Origin: Eutypella sp. D-1
Taxonomy: Eukaryota; Ascomycota; Sordariomycetes; Xylariales; Diatrypaceae
Length of the DNA stretch: 64,000 nucleotides
Reading direction: 5' to 3'
Assembly (NCBI GenBank): GCA_023313575.1
Contig: JAJTTP010000005.1
Coordinates: 1,674,001-1,738,000, forward strand
Position numbers and translations under genes: made by a program. Within the stretch, counting starts at the first letter, position 1. The number at the start of each line of letters is the position of its first letter. This document shows, in pieces, positions 11,747 through 22,901 of this stretch. The notes beneath the pieces were generated by a model that saw only the letters and a list, made by a program, of their open reading frames with translations, had not been told where the DNA came from and searched no databases.

Positions 11747-11983
11747 TCAATAATCCCACTCCTCGCAGCACGGCAGACTCTGGCACCAGTATCCGCAGCA
11801 GTTCTCCATCCCGCCACGGAGGTGCGGCTCGCCGTCCGGGGAGGGTCCGGGCTCGGGCGGCGACGTCACCGGTGTCGTTGGCTCCCCCGGCTGGGTCCGA
11901 GTTCCAGGGGGGTTGCCCTCCTGGGGTCTCTCCGCATCCATTGCGCGCCGCGGCGCAGGTTGCTCGGTGATGGACCCGCTCAT
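11747..11983 (-). CDS. Small Pro-rich protein with a Cys-rich tail, hypothetical
   Basis: A 78-codon intronless frame. The first 55 residues are rich in Pro, Glu and Gly, with no hydrophobic core. The end reads ENCCGYWCQSLPCCEEWDY, five Cys in the last 19 residues. Such short tails with paired Cys at the C-terminus occur in small fungal proteins that attach to membranes by acylation, but I do not recognise this family and the region is GC-rich, which favours chance frames. Nearest neighbours are bL9m (convergent, 620 nt away) and a small plus-strand candidate gene. Treat as possible. Confidence 0.35.
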   Translation of the reverse strand: MSGSITEQPAPRRAMDAERPQEGNPPGTRTQPGEPTTPVTSPPEPGPSPDGEPHLRGGMENCCGYWCQSLPCCEEWDY

Positions 11984-12512
11984 CGGGGATGCAAACGGTG
12001 AGGTGTAGCACGCGTGGCTATTAATGCTAAGGCCTTAGCTTGCGGGAACGGCTGCTGCAGACGCTAATCCTTTTCCCTTCCTCTTTTTCCGAATTCCTGC
12101 TTTCTTTCTCTTTTCTTTCGAATGGTGTCTCGATTTGGCTTCCTTCCTCCTGGCTGCAAGTCATTTCCTGAGAGGAAGTCGAAAAAGTAGAAACTCGCAG
12201 GATTCTGGGGTGGCAGTTTTTCTTTTTATAACATTTTTGCGCCGGGAGTCAAGACTTATCCATCACCTCGCCTGCGTCCTGGACGTGTCTCGGGGGCGCG
12301 CGTCCATCGGACTGTGATGGTGCGGGTGTCAGAACACGGCATTGCCCGCAGTTCAACTATGTTGGTTAGAATTATCGCTACCATGTATTCACTAGATGCC
12401 GTAACTATCGGCAACAGGCGCGAATCTCGTCTTGGACAGTGATGCAGTGCTTAGTCACTGCTGATCGCCTACAGTTATTACGACTATTGCTCAGGAGAGT
12501 CGCCTACGAACT

Positions 12513-12520
12513 TATAAAAG
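12513..12520 (+). promoter_or_regulatory. TATA box before a very small spliced ORF
   Basis: TATAAAAG, 58 nt before the ATG at 12578, with a CATCACCAAAC leader end. This is the best-shaped core promoter in the 11.1-13.6 kb interval. Confidence 0.4.
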
Positions 12521-12577
12521 TTACAGACTAGGTAGTCAGCATCAAGTCTGTCAAGACATCGAGAATCATCACCAAAC

Positions 12578-12722
12578 ATGGCGTCATTAAGACTCTTTCT
12601 CAAGACTTGGCGATCCGCCGCCACACCGGACGAGAAAGTGAGTATGGGCTTTCGTTGCTATATGGTGAAATGATGCAAGTGACATAACCGTCAACTAGCA
12701 GAAAGGCGTGGCTGATATCTAG
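12578..12722 (+). CDS. Candidate 26-residue spliced small protein
   Basis: ATG in strong context (CAAACATGG). Exon 1 is 12578-12637 (MASLRLFLKTWRSAATPDEK), a consensus donor GTGAGT begins at 12638, and an acceptor CAG ends at 12701. Exon 2 is 12702-12722 (KGVADI and stop). The 64-nt intron is of normal length for this genome. The peptide begins with an amphipathic, Arg/Lys-containing stretch that could be a mitochondrial targeting helix; this is inference. No family is recognised. A longer product through other downstream acceptors cannot be excluded. The TATA box at 12513, the leader and the intron together are what support it. Confidence 0.35.
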
Positions 12723-13662
12723 CCGCTGTTAAGAGTCGTCGACTCCTCTTTCAGCTTTCAGAGCGTACCTTTTCTATACCATTATCACGTCAACAAAGAA
12801 ACAGCCAATAAGACTCGGCGCAAGACGGGCATGTGAAGCCTCCGACTTGTGACTTGCCTACTGGCGCCGGCGCTGGCGGTCGCATCACCGGGCTCGTCTT
12901 TACCGACTTTCTACCGAATCCCCCTAGTTACTACTTTCTACTTTATGTATGAGAGACGGATTTAGACGGATTTAAGACATTTGATGACGGGATTGCGGAG
13001 GCGGGATTTCTTAAGATAGATTAATTCCTATTAGTGTCTAACCTTTTCTAGATGTTTTTACACACATTTATATGCAATAACCATGTTTATCTGCAGGTCC
13101 GTCATCTTAAACTTGGGTATGTCCAGATCTGGAATTATTACGTATCGTATATGGTCGGTCATATATGAATTATCGTGAACTGCCTCTTTTGCCCAACAAC
13201 TTCAACCTCGACACGACCTCTTAGTGCTTATCACTCGCATAGGAGGATATTATCACAAAACCAAGGTCAGTTGGTCAGCATGTCGGTGCAGCGGTTCAGC
13301 CCTATCCCAAAAGTAGTTAGATATGCCATCCATTAAAATAATGAAAAAATAAAAATAAATAAAAATCCAACTATTTAGTTAGCACGTCAGAGTGGAAATT
13401 CCGTTTTCCGACCAAAGGGAAAAAAATCCCGATCCTCAATAACCTGTTACCTTAGTGGCCTTTAGTTTAGGTACTGAACATACTCTCTACTCTATGTATT
13501 AGTCGTGATTGTAGTCAAGCCTGCTCTCAACTTTTTTTAATACCTCTTACTTCATACTTCTCTTACTTCACGACCTTAACCCACCCCCCTACCCCTGAAC
13601 TCGCCCGGTTTCCTGGTATTCCCGCATCGTGCGCATTCCCCCTTTAAACATCCATCGTCACA
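12723..13662. other. Intergenic stretch, promoter of the phosphate carrier
   Basis: AT-rich, with an A/T-only run (AAAAATAAATAAAAATCC) near 13350. The leader just before 13663 is pyrimidine-rich. No coding frame is convincing. Confidence 0.55.
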
Positions 13663-14839
13663 ATGGCTGCCGTTCCCGCTGCTGTGCCGAAGCCCCCTGA
13701 GGGTGTTGACCTCTACGCCCGCTTCGCGCTTGCCGGTGCCCTGGGATGTTCCGTCACTCACGGTGCCTTCACTCCAGTCGATGTGTATGTTGCCGTGTCT
13801 TTTCCTTTCCTTTTGCCCCCCCCCCCCCCTCTGCTTTTCCCCCTCGTCACTCACTCGCGCTGATCCACCTATTCCCGCAGCGTCAAGACCAGGATTCAGC
13901 TCGACCCCGCGACCTACAACCGTGGCATGATTGGCGGTTTCCGCCAGGTGATCCAGAACGAGGGCGCGGGCGCGCTCCTTACCGGTTTCGGCCCGACCTT
14001 CACCGGCTACTTCATCCAGGGCGCCTTCAAGTTCGGCGGTTATGAGTTCTTCAAGAAGCAGTCCATCGACCTGCTGGGTATCGAGCGGGCCCGCCAGAAC
14101 CGATCGGCCGTCTACTCCGTCTCCGCCGCCAGCGCCGAGTTCTTCGCCTCCATCGCTCTTTGCCCCCTCGAGGCCACCCGTATTCGTCTCGTCTCTACCC
14201 CCGGCTTCGCCAACGGTCTGGTCGGTGGCTTCAGTAAGATCCTCAAGAACGAGGGCGTCGGCGCGTTCTACTCTGGTTTCGGCCCCATCCTCTTCAAGCA
14301 GTACGTTTGACCTCCCCAGGGGCAAAGAAACAGCATGACGAGATGCCAAGAAAAGGGAAGGGGTCAAGAGCTGACATGTGCATGTAGGGTTCCGTACACG
14401 GTAACCAAGTTCGTCGCTTTCGAGAAGGTGTCCGAGGCCATCTTCGCTCAGCTCGACAAGGAGAAGCTATCGTCTGGTGCCCAGACCACCGTCAACCTGG
14501 GATCCGGTCTCATTGCTGGTTTCGCCGCCGCTATTGTCTCCCAGCCCGCTGACACTATGCTGTCCAAGATTAACAAGACCAAGGGCCTGCCCGGCGAGAG
14601 CACCATCTCCCGTCTCGTCAAGATCGCGGGCGAGCTCGGCCTCCGTGGTTCCTTCGCCGGTCTCCCCACTCGTCTATTCATGGTTGGAGGACTTACTGCT
14701 GGTCAATTCGCCATCTATGGTGACATCAAGAAAGCCCTTGGTAAGAATCCCCCCCGGGTGTTGATTCCCTCCTCTTAGTGCTAAAACTAACCTCGCGACT
14801 ACCCCAGGTGCCACCAATGGTGTTGAGATCGCCAAGTAA
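13663..14839 (+). CDS. mir1: Mitochondrial phosphate carrier protein
   Basis: Four exons: 13663-13784, 13881-14300, 14388-14740 and 14808-14839, giving 308 residues, the normal carrier length. The three mitochondrial-carrier repeats are marked by PVDVVKTRIQ (residues about 39-48, split by intron 1), [11 protein letters not shown] and [10 protein letters not shown], and by the [22 protein letters not shown] and [11 protein letters not shown] matrix-loop partners. [20 protein letters not shown] and [11 protein letters not shown] are typical of the phosphate carrier branch (yeast Mir1, mammalian SLC25A3). It imports inorganic phosphate into the matrix with protons for ATP synthesis, in the inner membrane. 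The last exon codes only the final ten residues. Intron 1 holds a run of 14 C before its acceptor. Confidence 0.95.
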
Positions 14840-16367
14840 ACGAATTCATCATGACTGTCCCGAACGAAATTTTCCCCCTAGATTTAAAAATAGAAGGGAT
14901 CATCTTGCATCAATATAGACGGAGGAGAAGTTTTTTCGTATAGAGATGGGACGTAGGCAGGTCTACGAACCCTAATGTACTACAAGCGGTGGGGTTGGGT
15001 TGGGAAGACGGACCATCTCCCCTACTCGATTCCAGTGTATAAACAAATCGTTCCAGCATTTCATCCATAGATTCAAGAGCAGATTTCCATCATCGCCACT
15101 CAATTCACGCACTTCGAAGACAGGCTCACCACTATCCAAGCGGATCCTCGACGGGAGTAGTAGGTCATGCACGAGGATGAGATGTCAAGTGAATGCCCAA
15201 GAGACGCGCAGCGTTTTTCTATTTCTGATGACGGCTTGGATGGAGAGTACGGGCGTGGAAATGGGACAGAAAGCCCGAAAGCATACAAGTCCTCTTAATT
15301 TTCCGAGCCTACGGCACCGCCGTGGTGTCTTAGTGCACTAGAATGTGCACTCGGGGTATGATCTCAGAACGGGTTGAAGAGGGTAGTGCCAAGTAGCATT
15401 GATCCACAAGCGGCGTCATAGTTCTACAAAATCGTACTCCCCTGGCCATATAGGGGCCGGGTGGATTTCAGTAAACGTCGAATCCCAGGCATCAATTCTT
15501 TTCCTCGCAGACTTTATGGATCTTGCAGTATTTAGAGAGATCTTCCTTTTCAATCACAAACGCGTAGACGATCAGCCATGGTCTATATGAAAACGTACTT
15601 GATTATTATGAGGCGGAATATTCGTCATTATGGCCAGTGGTCTTTGCAACCGGCCGAAGAAAACGTTAGCATCCCCACCCGGAACCCCTATTTTCATCGA
15701 GCCCCGGCCAAAGATGCCCCGCTCGACCGGCTGTGTAGCCTTCCATTAGGTAAGGAATCATCATAGGGGAGAAACAAAATAACACAGAAGAAATAAAAAG
15801 GAAAGTACAAGGGCAGATATTCCATCGCTATGCTAGGTCAAACGGGAGAGGTAAGGAGGGGGGTATCATGCAGTCTCCTTTTTTTCTTCTTCTTCTTGTC
15901 CCTTGGTCGTGAGTTCGTTCAATCGTCGTCGTAATCATCAGTGTCATGTCGTAATCGTCAGTCTTGCCGGTTCCCATCTTCCCTGGGACTGAAAGCTTTT
16001 CCCTTCTTCCCTCTATCACCCCTTTTCTTTCTTTTTTCGTACATCACATCTCGTAGAACTTGTGGTGGGCTGACCGGTAGAAAAATAAGGAAAGCAAAGA
16101 AAAGAAAATCGGTAGTGGTTTAAACGTGTAGGCAGATATGTAGCACCGCATCTCTTCGTAATAGAGCGCCTCGTGTTTCGCGAAGTCCTCCGCTTCGCGG
16201 ACTGAAATAAGAAAAAGGTAAAGGGTAACGAACGGATAGATCGTAGATAAACGTAATAGGTGCGCCCGCATCGAATATACGTGCATATGAGTAGATATAG
16301 GTTGACGTCCTAAGGAATAGGCCTCCAGACGTCTATCACGGTGCTATATCACGCCAGGTTAGGCCGC
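14840..16367. other. Convergent intergenic stretch
   Basis: Lies between the 3' ends of the phosphate carrier (+) and the nine-exon gene (-). It contains mixed pyrimidine runs at about 15880-15900 and 16015-16040. No coding frame is convincing. Confidence 0.55.
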
Positions 16368-18807
16368 TCAGTCAACGCCGGAATCGCCGGCGTTATCGGA
16401 CAAATCGGTGCCGATGATGGGGGCGTGCTCGGGCGGGGACGGCGGCGCCAAAAGGTTAAAGAAGCTGGAGGCGGCCTTGCTATTGACGAAGTAGATCTCG
16501 AAGGCGCCCAGCCTGCCCCGCCGCTGGTGGCGCGCCCGATACTGGTCGCTGAACACGAACGGCTGCAGGTTCCGCAGCCAGACCTGGTGCCGCGACTTTT
16601 TGATCACGTCTGAGTGAGGCTTGACTGCGTCAGCCAGAGGGTGGAACCCCTCTCGGTTAGCATTGTCCTTTACTCTTTCTTACTTTGGTTGTCCGTGTGT
16701 GTGTGTGCTTGTATTGAAGGTTCTATAACTCGACGAGTTTACGCTGCTGCTAATACGGGAGAGGGCAAATCCAGCTTTGAGACATGGGGAATGGAGTGTT
16801 CGCTTACTGAATGCCGTCCACACGGGACACCTGCTCGTTTCACCTTCCCACACAGCAGCGTGCAGCCGCCAGCCCTTGGTCGCCCGGTCTTCGTATATAA
16901 CCAGCGAGTGGTAGTAGTTATCGTCCAATATTTTCCTGAAGCACATAGCCACACGAGCAGAAATCACGTTAGTCTCGGCTGTCGCTAAGATATGCCTCCA
17001 CTGACCCCAAAGTACGACGGGGAGGGTGATAACGTTTAATTGCCAAATAGGGACTTGGGATTAGGGCTGCCTTACGCCTGAAACAAGCGATTTTCACCCT
17101 GGACTTCATACTCGTCCGGGTGTACATTTATCGTTCGATAGCTCTTGGCCTTAAGGGCAACGAACGTGCACTGGAATAGCACGAGTTCTATGCAGCACGT
17201 ACACGTGATGTCAGTCAACATACATGAAAGCCTGACCCGGGGGTTGGGGGGGAGAGGCACGCGTCCTCCGGGGACCCATTTTGACAAAGAGTGACTAACC
17301 TTCCCAGGTTTTGAACTGGAGGCGAGCCCAGAGCTTAGAACGGCTCTCCCAAACGCTCCAACTCGTGAGCCTAAGGGTATTGTAGCACTCGCGCTCGCGC
17401 TTGATCACCAGCTCGTGGACGCCAAGGCACGCCGCCCAGGGCTCGATGTTGTTCTCGCACATGCGCACGAAGACGAACGGTGCATCGTCTTGCCCCAGTA
17501 AGAAAAACATTATCGAGAGTCGGTCGTTGTGAAAGGACCTGGTTATCGTTTCGCCGATAAGAGCACCAGTCAGCAAAGGTGGAAACTCTTTTTCTTTTCT
17601 TTTTCCCTTTCTTTTATTTAAGAGAGAACGAAGCAAATGTGGCAGCCGTGCCGACCACGTCCGGTCAGGAGGCATCTTTACACATGCTTTTTTCCAGCTG
17701 TGTAGACGGCAACGGTGGGGAGAGAGGAAGTGGCATGAAGAACAGACGAACTAGGCTATGCGTACGTTTTGGCTAAGATCCTAGGGTTTGACTTCATGGG
17801 AGGGAGGTGACCGAACAGGTCTAGAGGTCCGAACGCCTTCGACTCGTCGTGTAAGCTTTCCATAAGATTAGCCTGTCGTCGGTAGGGCACATCAAAGCGA
17901 TTCTGCGGGCATATACGTACTGTAAGAGCCTCTTGAATGGGTGTCTAGTTGCGGTCGGCGTCGTGAAGATGCTTTCGGCCCAGTGGGCGTCCTGTACGGC
18001 TGCGTTAAAAGGGGGCCTCGTTGAAAATGGTGATGGCGACGCAACGGAAGGTGCCGGCTTACATGCAGCTGCGCCCAGCTCGCGATGTCCCCTCGTCGTA
18101 TCAACTGCATACGGGTCACCGGGGTCGGCGGCGCTAATCACAAGCAAGCATCAGTTTTATACCTTGACTTCACCGAATTAATAGAGCCGGTCTCTGCACT
18201 TACCAATGTTCCTCGCATCCCGAAGCTGGAGGATGCGATTCCTCAGGGCATCCAAGGCGTTGAGGTCGAAGTTCGGGGACCTGGGTACTTGGGGCCGCGA
18301 CCCCAAAGATATTCCGTCAGCCAAGGGATGGTATCAAGGGGGGATATGACGTTTCCAGGAACTGGATGGTGCTCACCTTGATAGTAGAAGGAGTAGCGAG
18401 GTAAGGAACTGGTTGTACATGACAAAACGGGCGGGCAGGGTGGTGCCGACGAGTTCGTCGCTCATCTTATGGTACATGAGGCGCCAGCGGCTCTCCTTAC
18501 GGCGGCTGGTGTCCTCGATGTAGGCAGTGATATCGCGCAAGGTGAGACTGAGGCAGGGCAGCACGATGTTGAGGTAGTCGATGACCTCTGGCACGCGGTA
18601 TAGGCATACTTGCGACTTGTCCGCGACGTCCCGCAGCTGCCGGGCCGTTATCTGCATCTCGCTAATCAGCCCGTCTAGGTGCGGGTGCAGACTGTCCGGG
18701 ATCGCGTTCCGCAGGCCTTGCAGGCGGACCGCCACCAGCATCGCCCGCTCCGCCTCCCAGATCGCCCCATGGAGCACCTTTGGTCCCATCTGATTCCTCC
18801 GTATCAT
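16368..18807 (-). CDS. Nine-exon conserved fungal protein of unknown function (551 aa)
   Basis: Exons on the minus strand, 5' to 3': 18807-18377, 18280-18204, 18133-18063, 17991-17917, 17872-17766, 17697-17300, 17187-17076, 16935-16808, 16624-16368. All joins keep phase and give 551 residues; a second ATG at 18789 (MGPKVLHGAIWEAERAML) may be the true start. The N-terminal part is helical (DGLISEMQITARQLRDVADKS, LNIVLPCLSLTLRDITAYIED, ALRNRILQLRDARNI). The C-terminal half holds well-conserved-looking blocks: ITRSFHNDRLSIMFFLLGQ, WESRSKLWARLQFKTWEELV, HPDEYEVQGENRLFQAKILDD, LHAAVWEGETSRCPVWTAF and RRGRLGAFEIYFVNSKAA. I have seen this arrangement in other filamentous fungi as hypothetical proteins; no enzymatic motif, signal peptide or membrane segment is visible. 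The exon 5-6 junction and the segment after it (KRKGKRKEKE) are the least certain. Confidence 0.82.
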
Positions 18808-21800
18808 GTCGAGATGGGTTGAGATCAGGACACGAGATAAGCAAGTTGATATCTTATCTTTCTGTTTTTCTTTGGTCTCTCCTTTCTGCTACACTTTCTT
18901 TCGTTTCCGCGACTTGACTTTGTCGAGCGTGTTCTCCCGAGCGATCAAAGGATGATTTACTTCGCACATCACACGGTTTCGCTATAACGGTCTCATAATG
19001 ATGGGCTCGAAGAAGAGCAGGAGGAAAAAGAAGGAGAGCAGGGCGAACAATGCTGGGGGTCCCCCCTTATCTTCCTTTCTGAACCCGTCACTTATCTGAA
19101 GCTGCCCCTCAGTTCACTTTTCCTCCACTTCCGGGCCGAGGCGTTCTGCCGTCGCTAACTGGCTGCTGCCGCTGTAGTTATTTGCTTACTTGCTTTGCGT
19201 GCCCGCCCGTAAGCTCGCAGGACGAGCTATTTGTCGATCGACTCAGACAGCAACGGGTTTCGATGGGGCTCCCGACGGGTGTCCCATTCAATTATTTAAG
19301 CTAATGGGAGCCCAATGGCTCGGGCCGTATTGGAGAATTTTAAAGAGGTGGATGGATGCAAAGACTCCGCAGAAGGCCGGCCAAGTGGCCGCTGTGGGGA
19401 TGGGGAAAACAATGGGGTTAGAGGGGCAATCTAGATCGTTGTTATCAGGATCGTGAATGACTTCAGCAGCCGGCAACAAGGTGCTCGGCAACCGTGGAGC
19501 TCGTATCGTAGGTCGGGTATTTGGTGTTGTCGTGGAACAAATCGTCGACTTCCGTTATAGGAGGCTTCGAGGATAGCATATGCTTGTGACCAGTTTGTGT
19601 GCGTATTCCGATGTCCACCTAGCCTATAGAAAGCCACGCAAGATAAGGGGGGATTTCATCACGTATAGGGATGGCTCCTATAGTCGGATGATGTGGGGTT
19701 CGGTCCTCCGCCTGGCTAAAAGTATAGATAGATAGACACGCAGACAACAGGCGATGAACACACGATGCTCTAACTGCAGAGAAAGTTGGGGCGGTCGATC
19801 AGCGCAAAAGAAAAAAAAAAAGAGAAAAAAGCACGAAGTCTCAAAAGGGGTACACTAATGTTCTAAAATATATTAAAAGTGACTTAAAACCTACGAGGTA
19901 AATATGAGTGACCAAGAAATCAACGGCTGCGATGGGTCAGCCGGGTCTGTAGAAAGCCGTCAATCTCACTAGCAAAGACCAACAAGTGGCCGATCGAGAA
20001 GTACGATCGGGTCTGAAGCTATTTTACCGAGACGCATTGCATTACATGTAGCGCTGGGGTTGCCCAAATCATCCAACATATATATATATGATGGAACACA
20101 AAAGGCAAGTGAGAAGGCGAGCCAAGCTTAGTCATGGAAGGTAAATGAACACTCTTTTCCCCTCAAGCCCATATGCCCGGATCTCCTGCTACTCGGTTTT
20201 CTTCACGAAATTAGATTGGGGCATGGGGGAGAGTATGCCGGCTTTCCCTAATAATTAAGTAACTCAAGCCGGCAGGATAGGGGGGCAAGCAATAGTAGTA
20301 GCAGCAGCGACAACGCCGATGTCATTGAAAGGGTAAGAGGCGGCGGATGGAGGGTAGTCCGGGTTCGTCTCTTTTTGCAGCCGCTCAGTGAGCTGTTGCC
20401 ACGAAGCCTAGCAGTGCAGAAGCGGTTGCATAATTTTCCCACCCTTCTTGCCCCATCCTCCGTGTAAATCAGCCAAGCAAAGCGAGCGAGCCAGCGTGCG
20501 TGCATACTTACCTACATATAAGTACATGCACGCGGGGATTGGACGAGTCGCAGCGCGATGCGGTGCGGTGCGGTGCAGGCGAGAGCGAGACGCCGTCCAA
20601 ATTTGGATTGGAGCGAGAGAACGCCGTTTCGTCTCCCCTACCTCGTTAATAAAAAAACCTTTTCTCCTCCCTCTCTGCCCGGGAGGAGGGGAGGCGCCGT
20701 GAGAGGACGCGATCAAGTAGAAGAAATGTGTGTATATATGACGTGCAGATGAAAAGGCAGTTCAATGAAACCCCCTTTGAAACAAGCGAGCGAACCGCCG
20801 GGTGCGAAACGCATGGTCACTCCAGCCTACTGCTCCACGTGCTTGTCATCAAGATGCCTGCCCAGTGTGCCTCTGAGACCATGCCATGGCATGACACGCA
20901 TCTGAACTGCTTCGGGGTTGAGGAAGCTAGGTCTAGTGCGACTTGTATGTCTCTTGAACCGTCTAAGCAATATATATCATACTCCGTCTTCGCGTACGAC
21001 TGATGTGAGCGGGTGAGGAAGCGAATGTAAGACCAGCCTGGTGCTACGGCGTATGTATTGGTTAGGCGAGTGGAACGTAGACGATATATAAAAAGGGGGT
21101 GAGGTCTTGCTTCAAATCGGAGAAAATATGCCATTTTCAATTTGGGCCATCAAGTCATCGCAGGGCCGGGTCCGATCATACAGAAACTACCGAGCCACGA
21201 TGGGAAAGGTGAGTGCGAAAGGAAAGACCCGCGGAGCCGGGTTGGGTGGAGTTCCGACGATACCTAGAATATATGACAGGGCAAGAAGCTGCATGCGCTC
21301 AATGATTGATGCGATGCATACTATGTAGGTCGGACCAATGCGATGAAGAGATTTAGGTAGATCGATAGCTAGGCCTTTCCAGGCTGGTGGCAGACCCTGG
21401 ACAGGAAAAGCCCGTCGGCTGCTTAGCCCACGCCTATTGTGGATTGCACTCGTTCTCCCGGGCGCGGCAATCGATCACCAGTTAGCCTGTAAAACAGAGT
21501 CTTCATTCAATAGCCCATGCATTCCATACGTATAGAATAAGAGGCGTGACGTCCGCTCATGCTCGAGGCTATATGTAGTCGATCTGCTGAACTCGCCGAA
21601 AGGGTTATCTGACGATCGCCGTCAGACGGGTAGGATACCCGGTCTGTCATGCGTGGGCTAGTCGCCTACGGAGGAAGGCTGGTGGGTGAACTTATTAACC
21701 ACAGGAATCAAGAATAGACTGGAAATCCACGGCTACGGTAGCCTTGGCCTTAGCTCTATATTTAGGAATAATACAGTTTTGTTTGCTGTTTGCGGTTTTA

Positions 21801-22243
21801 GAACTGATACGTTGGAGTGGTGTTAAGAACAAAATTGACCGGTCTACGAGTTAAAGCCGGAGTTTCCGTTATATGGACTCGAAAACTAAGCGGGGGAACC
21901 ACTAATTTACAAGTGTTCAATTGATTTGAACTACGACTAAGCTCTGTGGCTTTGTAAGGCCGGATGCCTGCGAATGTTGACTCGATCGTACTGCTGACCT
22001 TACTGTCGCAATGGAGTAGGGCCGCACTTCCAACCCTCGGCAGTCACCCTGACGAAATAATGTATGCATCAAAGCAAATCAAGCACGTTGTCCCTTTCCT
22101 GTGCTGCAACACCGACCGAACCCATACGAAATACAAGTGGAAAAAAACCTTGGCATCCCCCTATCCGAAGCTTCCTGGACGACTACCCTTAGTCATCGAA
22201 TCGTGCAACTCGTGACCTTGACGACTAACGTGAATGAACCACC
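18808..22243. other. Long intergenic stretch, no gene seen
   Basis: About 3.4 kb. Low-complexity items only: an A-rich run near 19808-19830, ATATATATAT near 20080, and a GCGGT tandem repeat at about 20560-20576. Frames on either strand are short, without family-like sequence. It includes the promoter of the nine-exon gene next to 18808. Confidence 0.5.
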
Positions 22244-22901
22244 TTAATCGCTCTCCTCAGCCCTAGCCTAATCGGATTCGGCCTATCAGTACACTGTTTA
22301 GCACCGCCTATAGACTCCTATATGGGTGCGTAAGGGACTCAACTTACTTGGTAGGCTTGCTTCTCATCCTCGTACCGCTTCTTGTCCATCGCGGCCTTGG
22401 CCTCGTAGGGGGCACGTTGCTTCTCATTGAGCGCCTTCCATCTCTCACCAAGGATCTTGCCAACTTGGCCTGTGAAGGGTGTTAGATGGGAGCAACAGGC
22501 GACGGTATTGGCAGTAAAACCCTATTCAACATACCGAATGAGATGCCCGGGTTCTCGTCGCGAACATTCTCACGCTGCTCGTTGGCGAAGAACATGTAGG
22601 CGGAGAGGCCACGCTTGGGAGCGTTGGGGTCTTGTCAAAAAGTTAGCAATAATCCAGTGAGATGTTCAGATTATGGTCCCTGCATAATTGAAACCCTGAA
22701 AACCTGGGGATGACCCATCGCCCGGCCGCATGCCAAGGGGATATCGGACAGGCTAAGAGTGACCCACAAGGCGCCTTCAAGGTTCTGCATCGGTCACATT
22801 GGATATATTTGGGCATGTGGAATAAAGATAGTCAACTTACCCTTCTTGCCTCGACGCTTCTCGACCTTCTTGCCGCGCTTCGCAGTAACTTCCTTACCCA
22901 T
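22244..22901 (-). CDS. nhp6: Nhp6-type HMG-box chromatin protein
   Basis: Four exons on the minus strand: 22901-22841, 22630-22535, 22469-22348 and 22267-22244, giving 100 residues. A Lys/Arg-rich N-terminal arm ([14 protein letters not shown]) precedes one HMG box from [20 protein letters not shown] through [20 protein letters not shown] to [13 protein letters not shown]. This is the single-box architecture of yeast Nhp6A/B, which binds the minor groove, bends DNA and works with FACT on nucleosomes in the nucleus. The last exon is only 24 nt (ARAEESD, stop) and supplies the short acidic tail usual for the family; it was chosen because its acceptor follows a TACTGAT branch-like site and keeps phase. 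If that last intron is retained, translation ends two residues after YQ. Confidence 0.93.

Noticed and set aside
13576..14367. A 263-codon open frame on the minus strand across the phosphate carrier gene
   Set aside because: It is antisense to a certain carrier gene, its amino-acid pattern (repeated Gly/Glu/Asp/Val) mirrors the codon bias of the plus strand, and it crosses introns without regard to splice sites.
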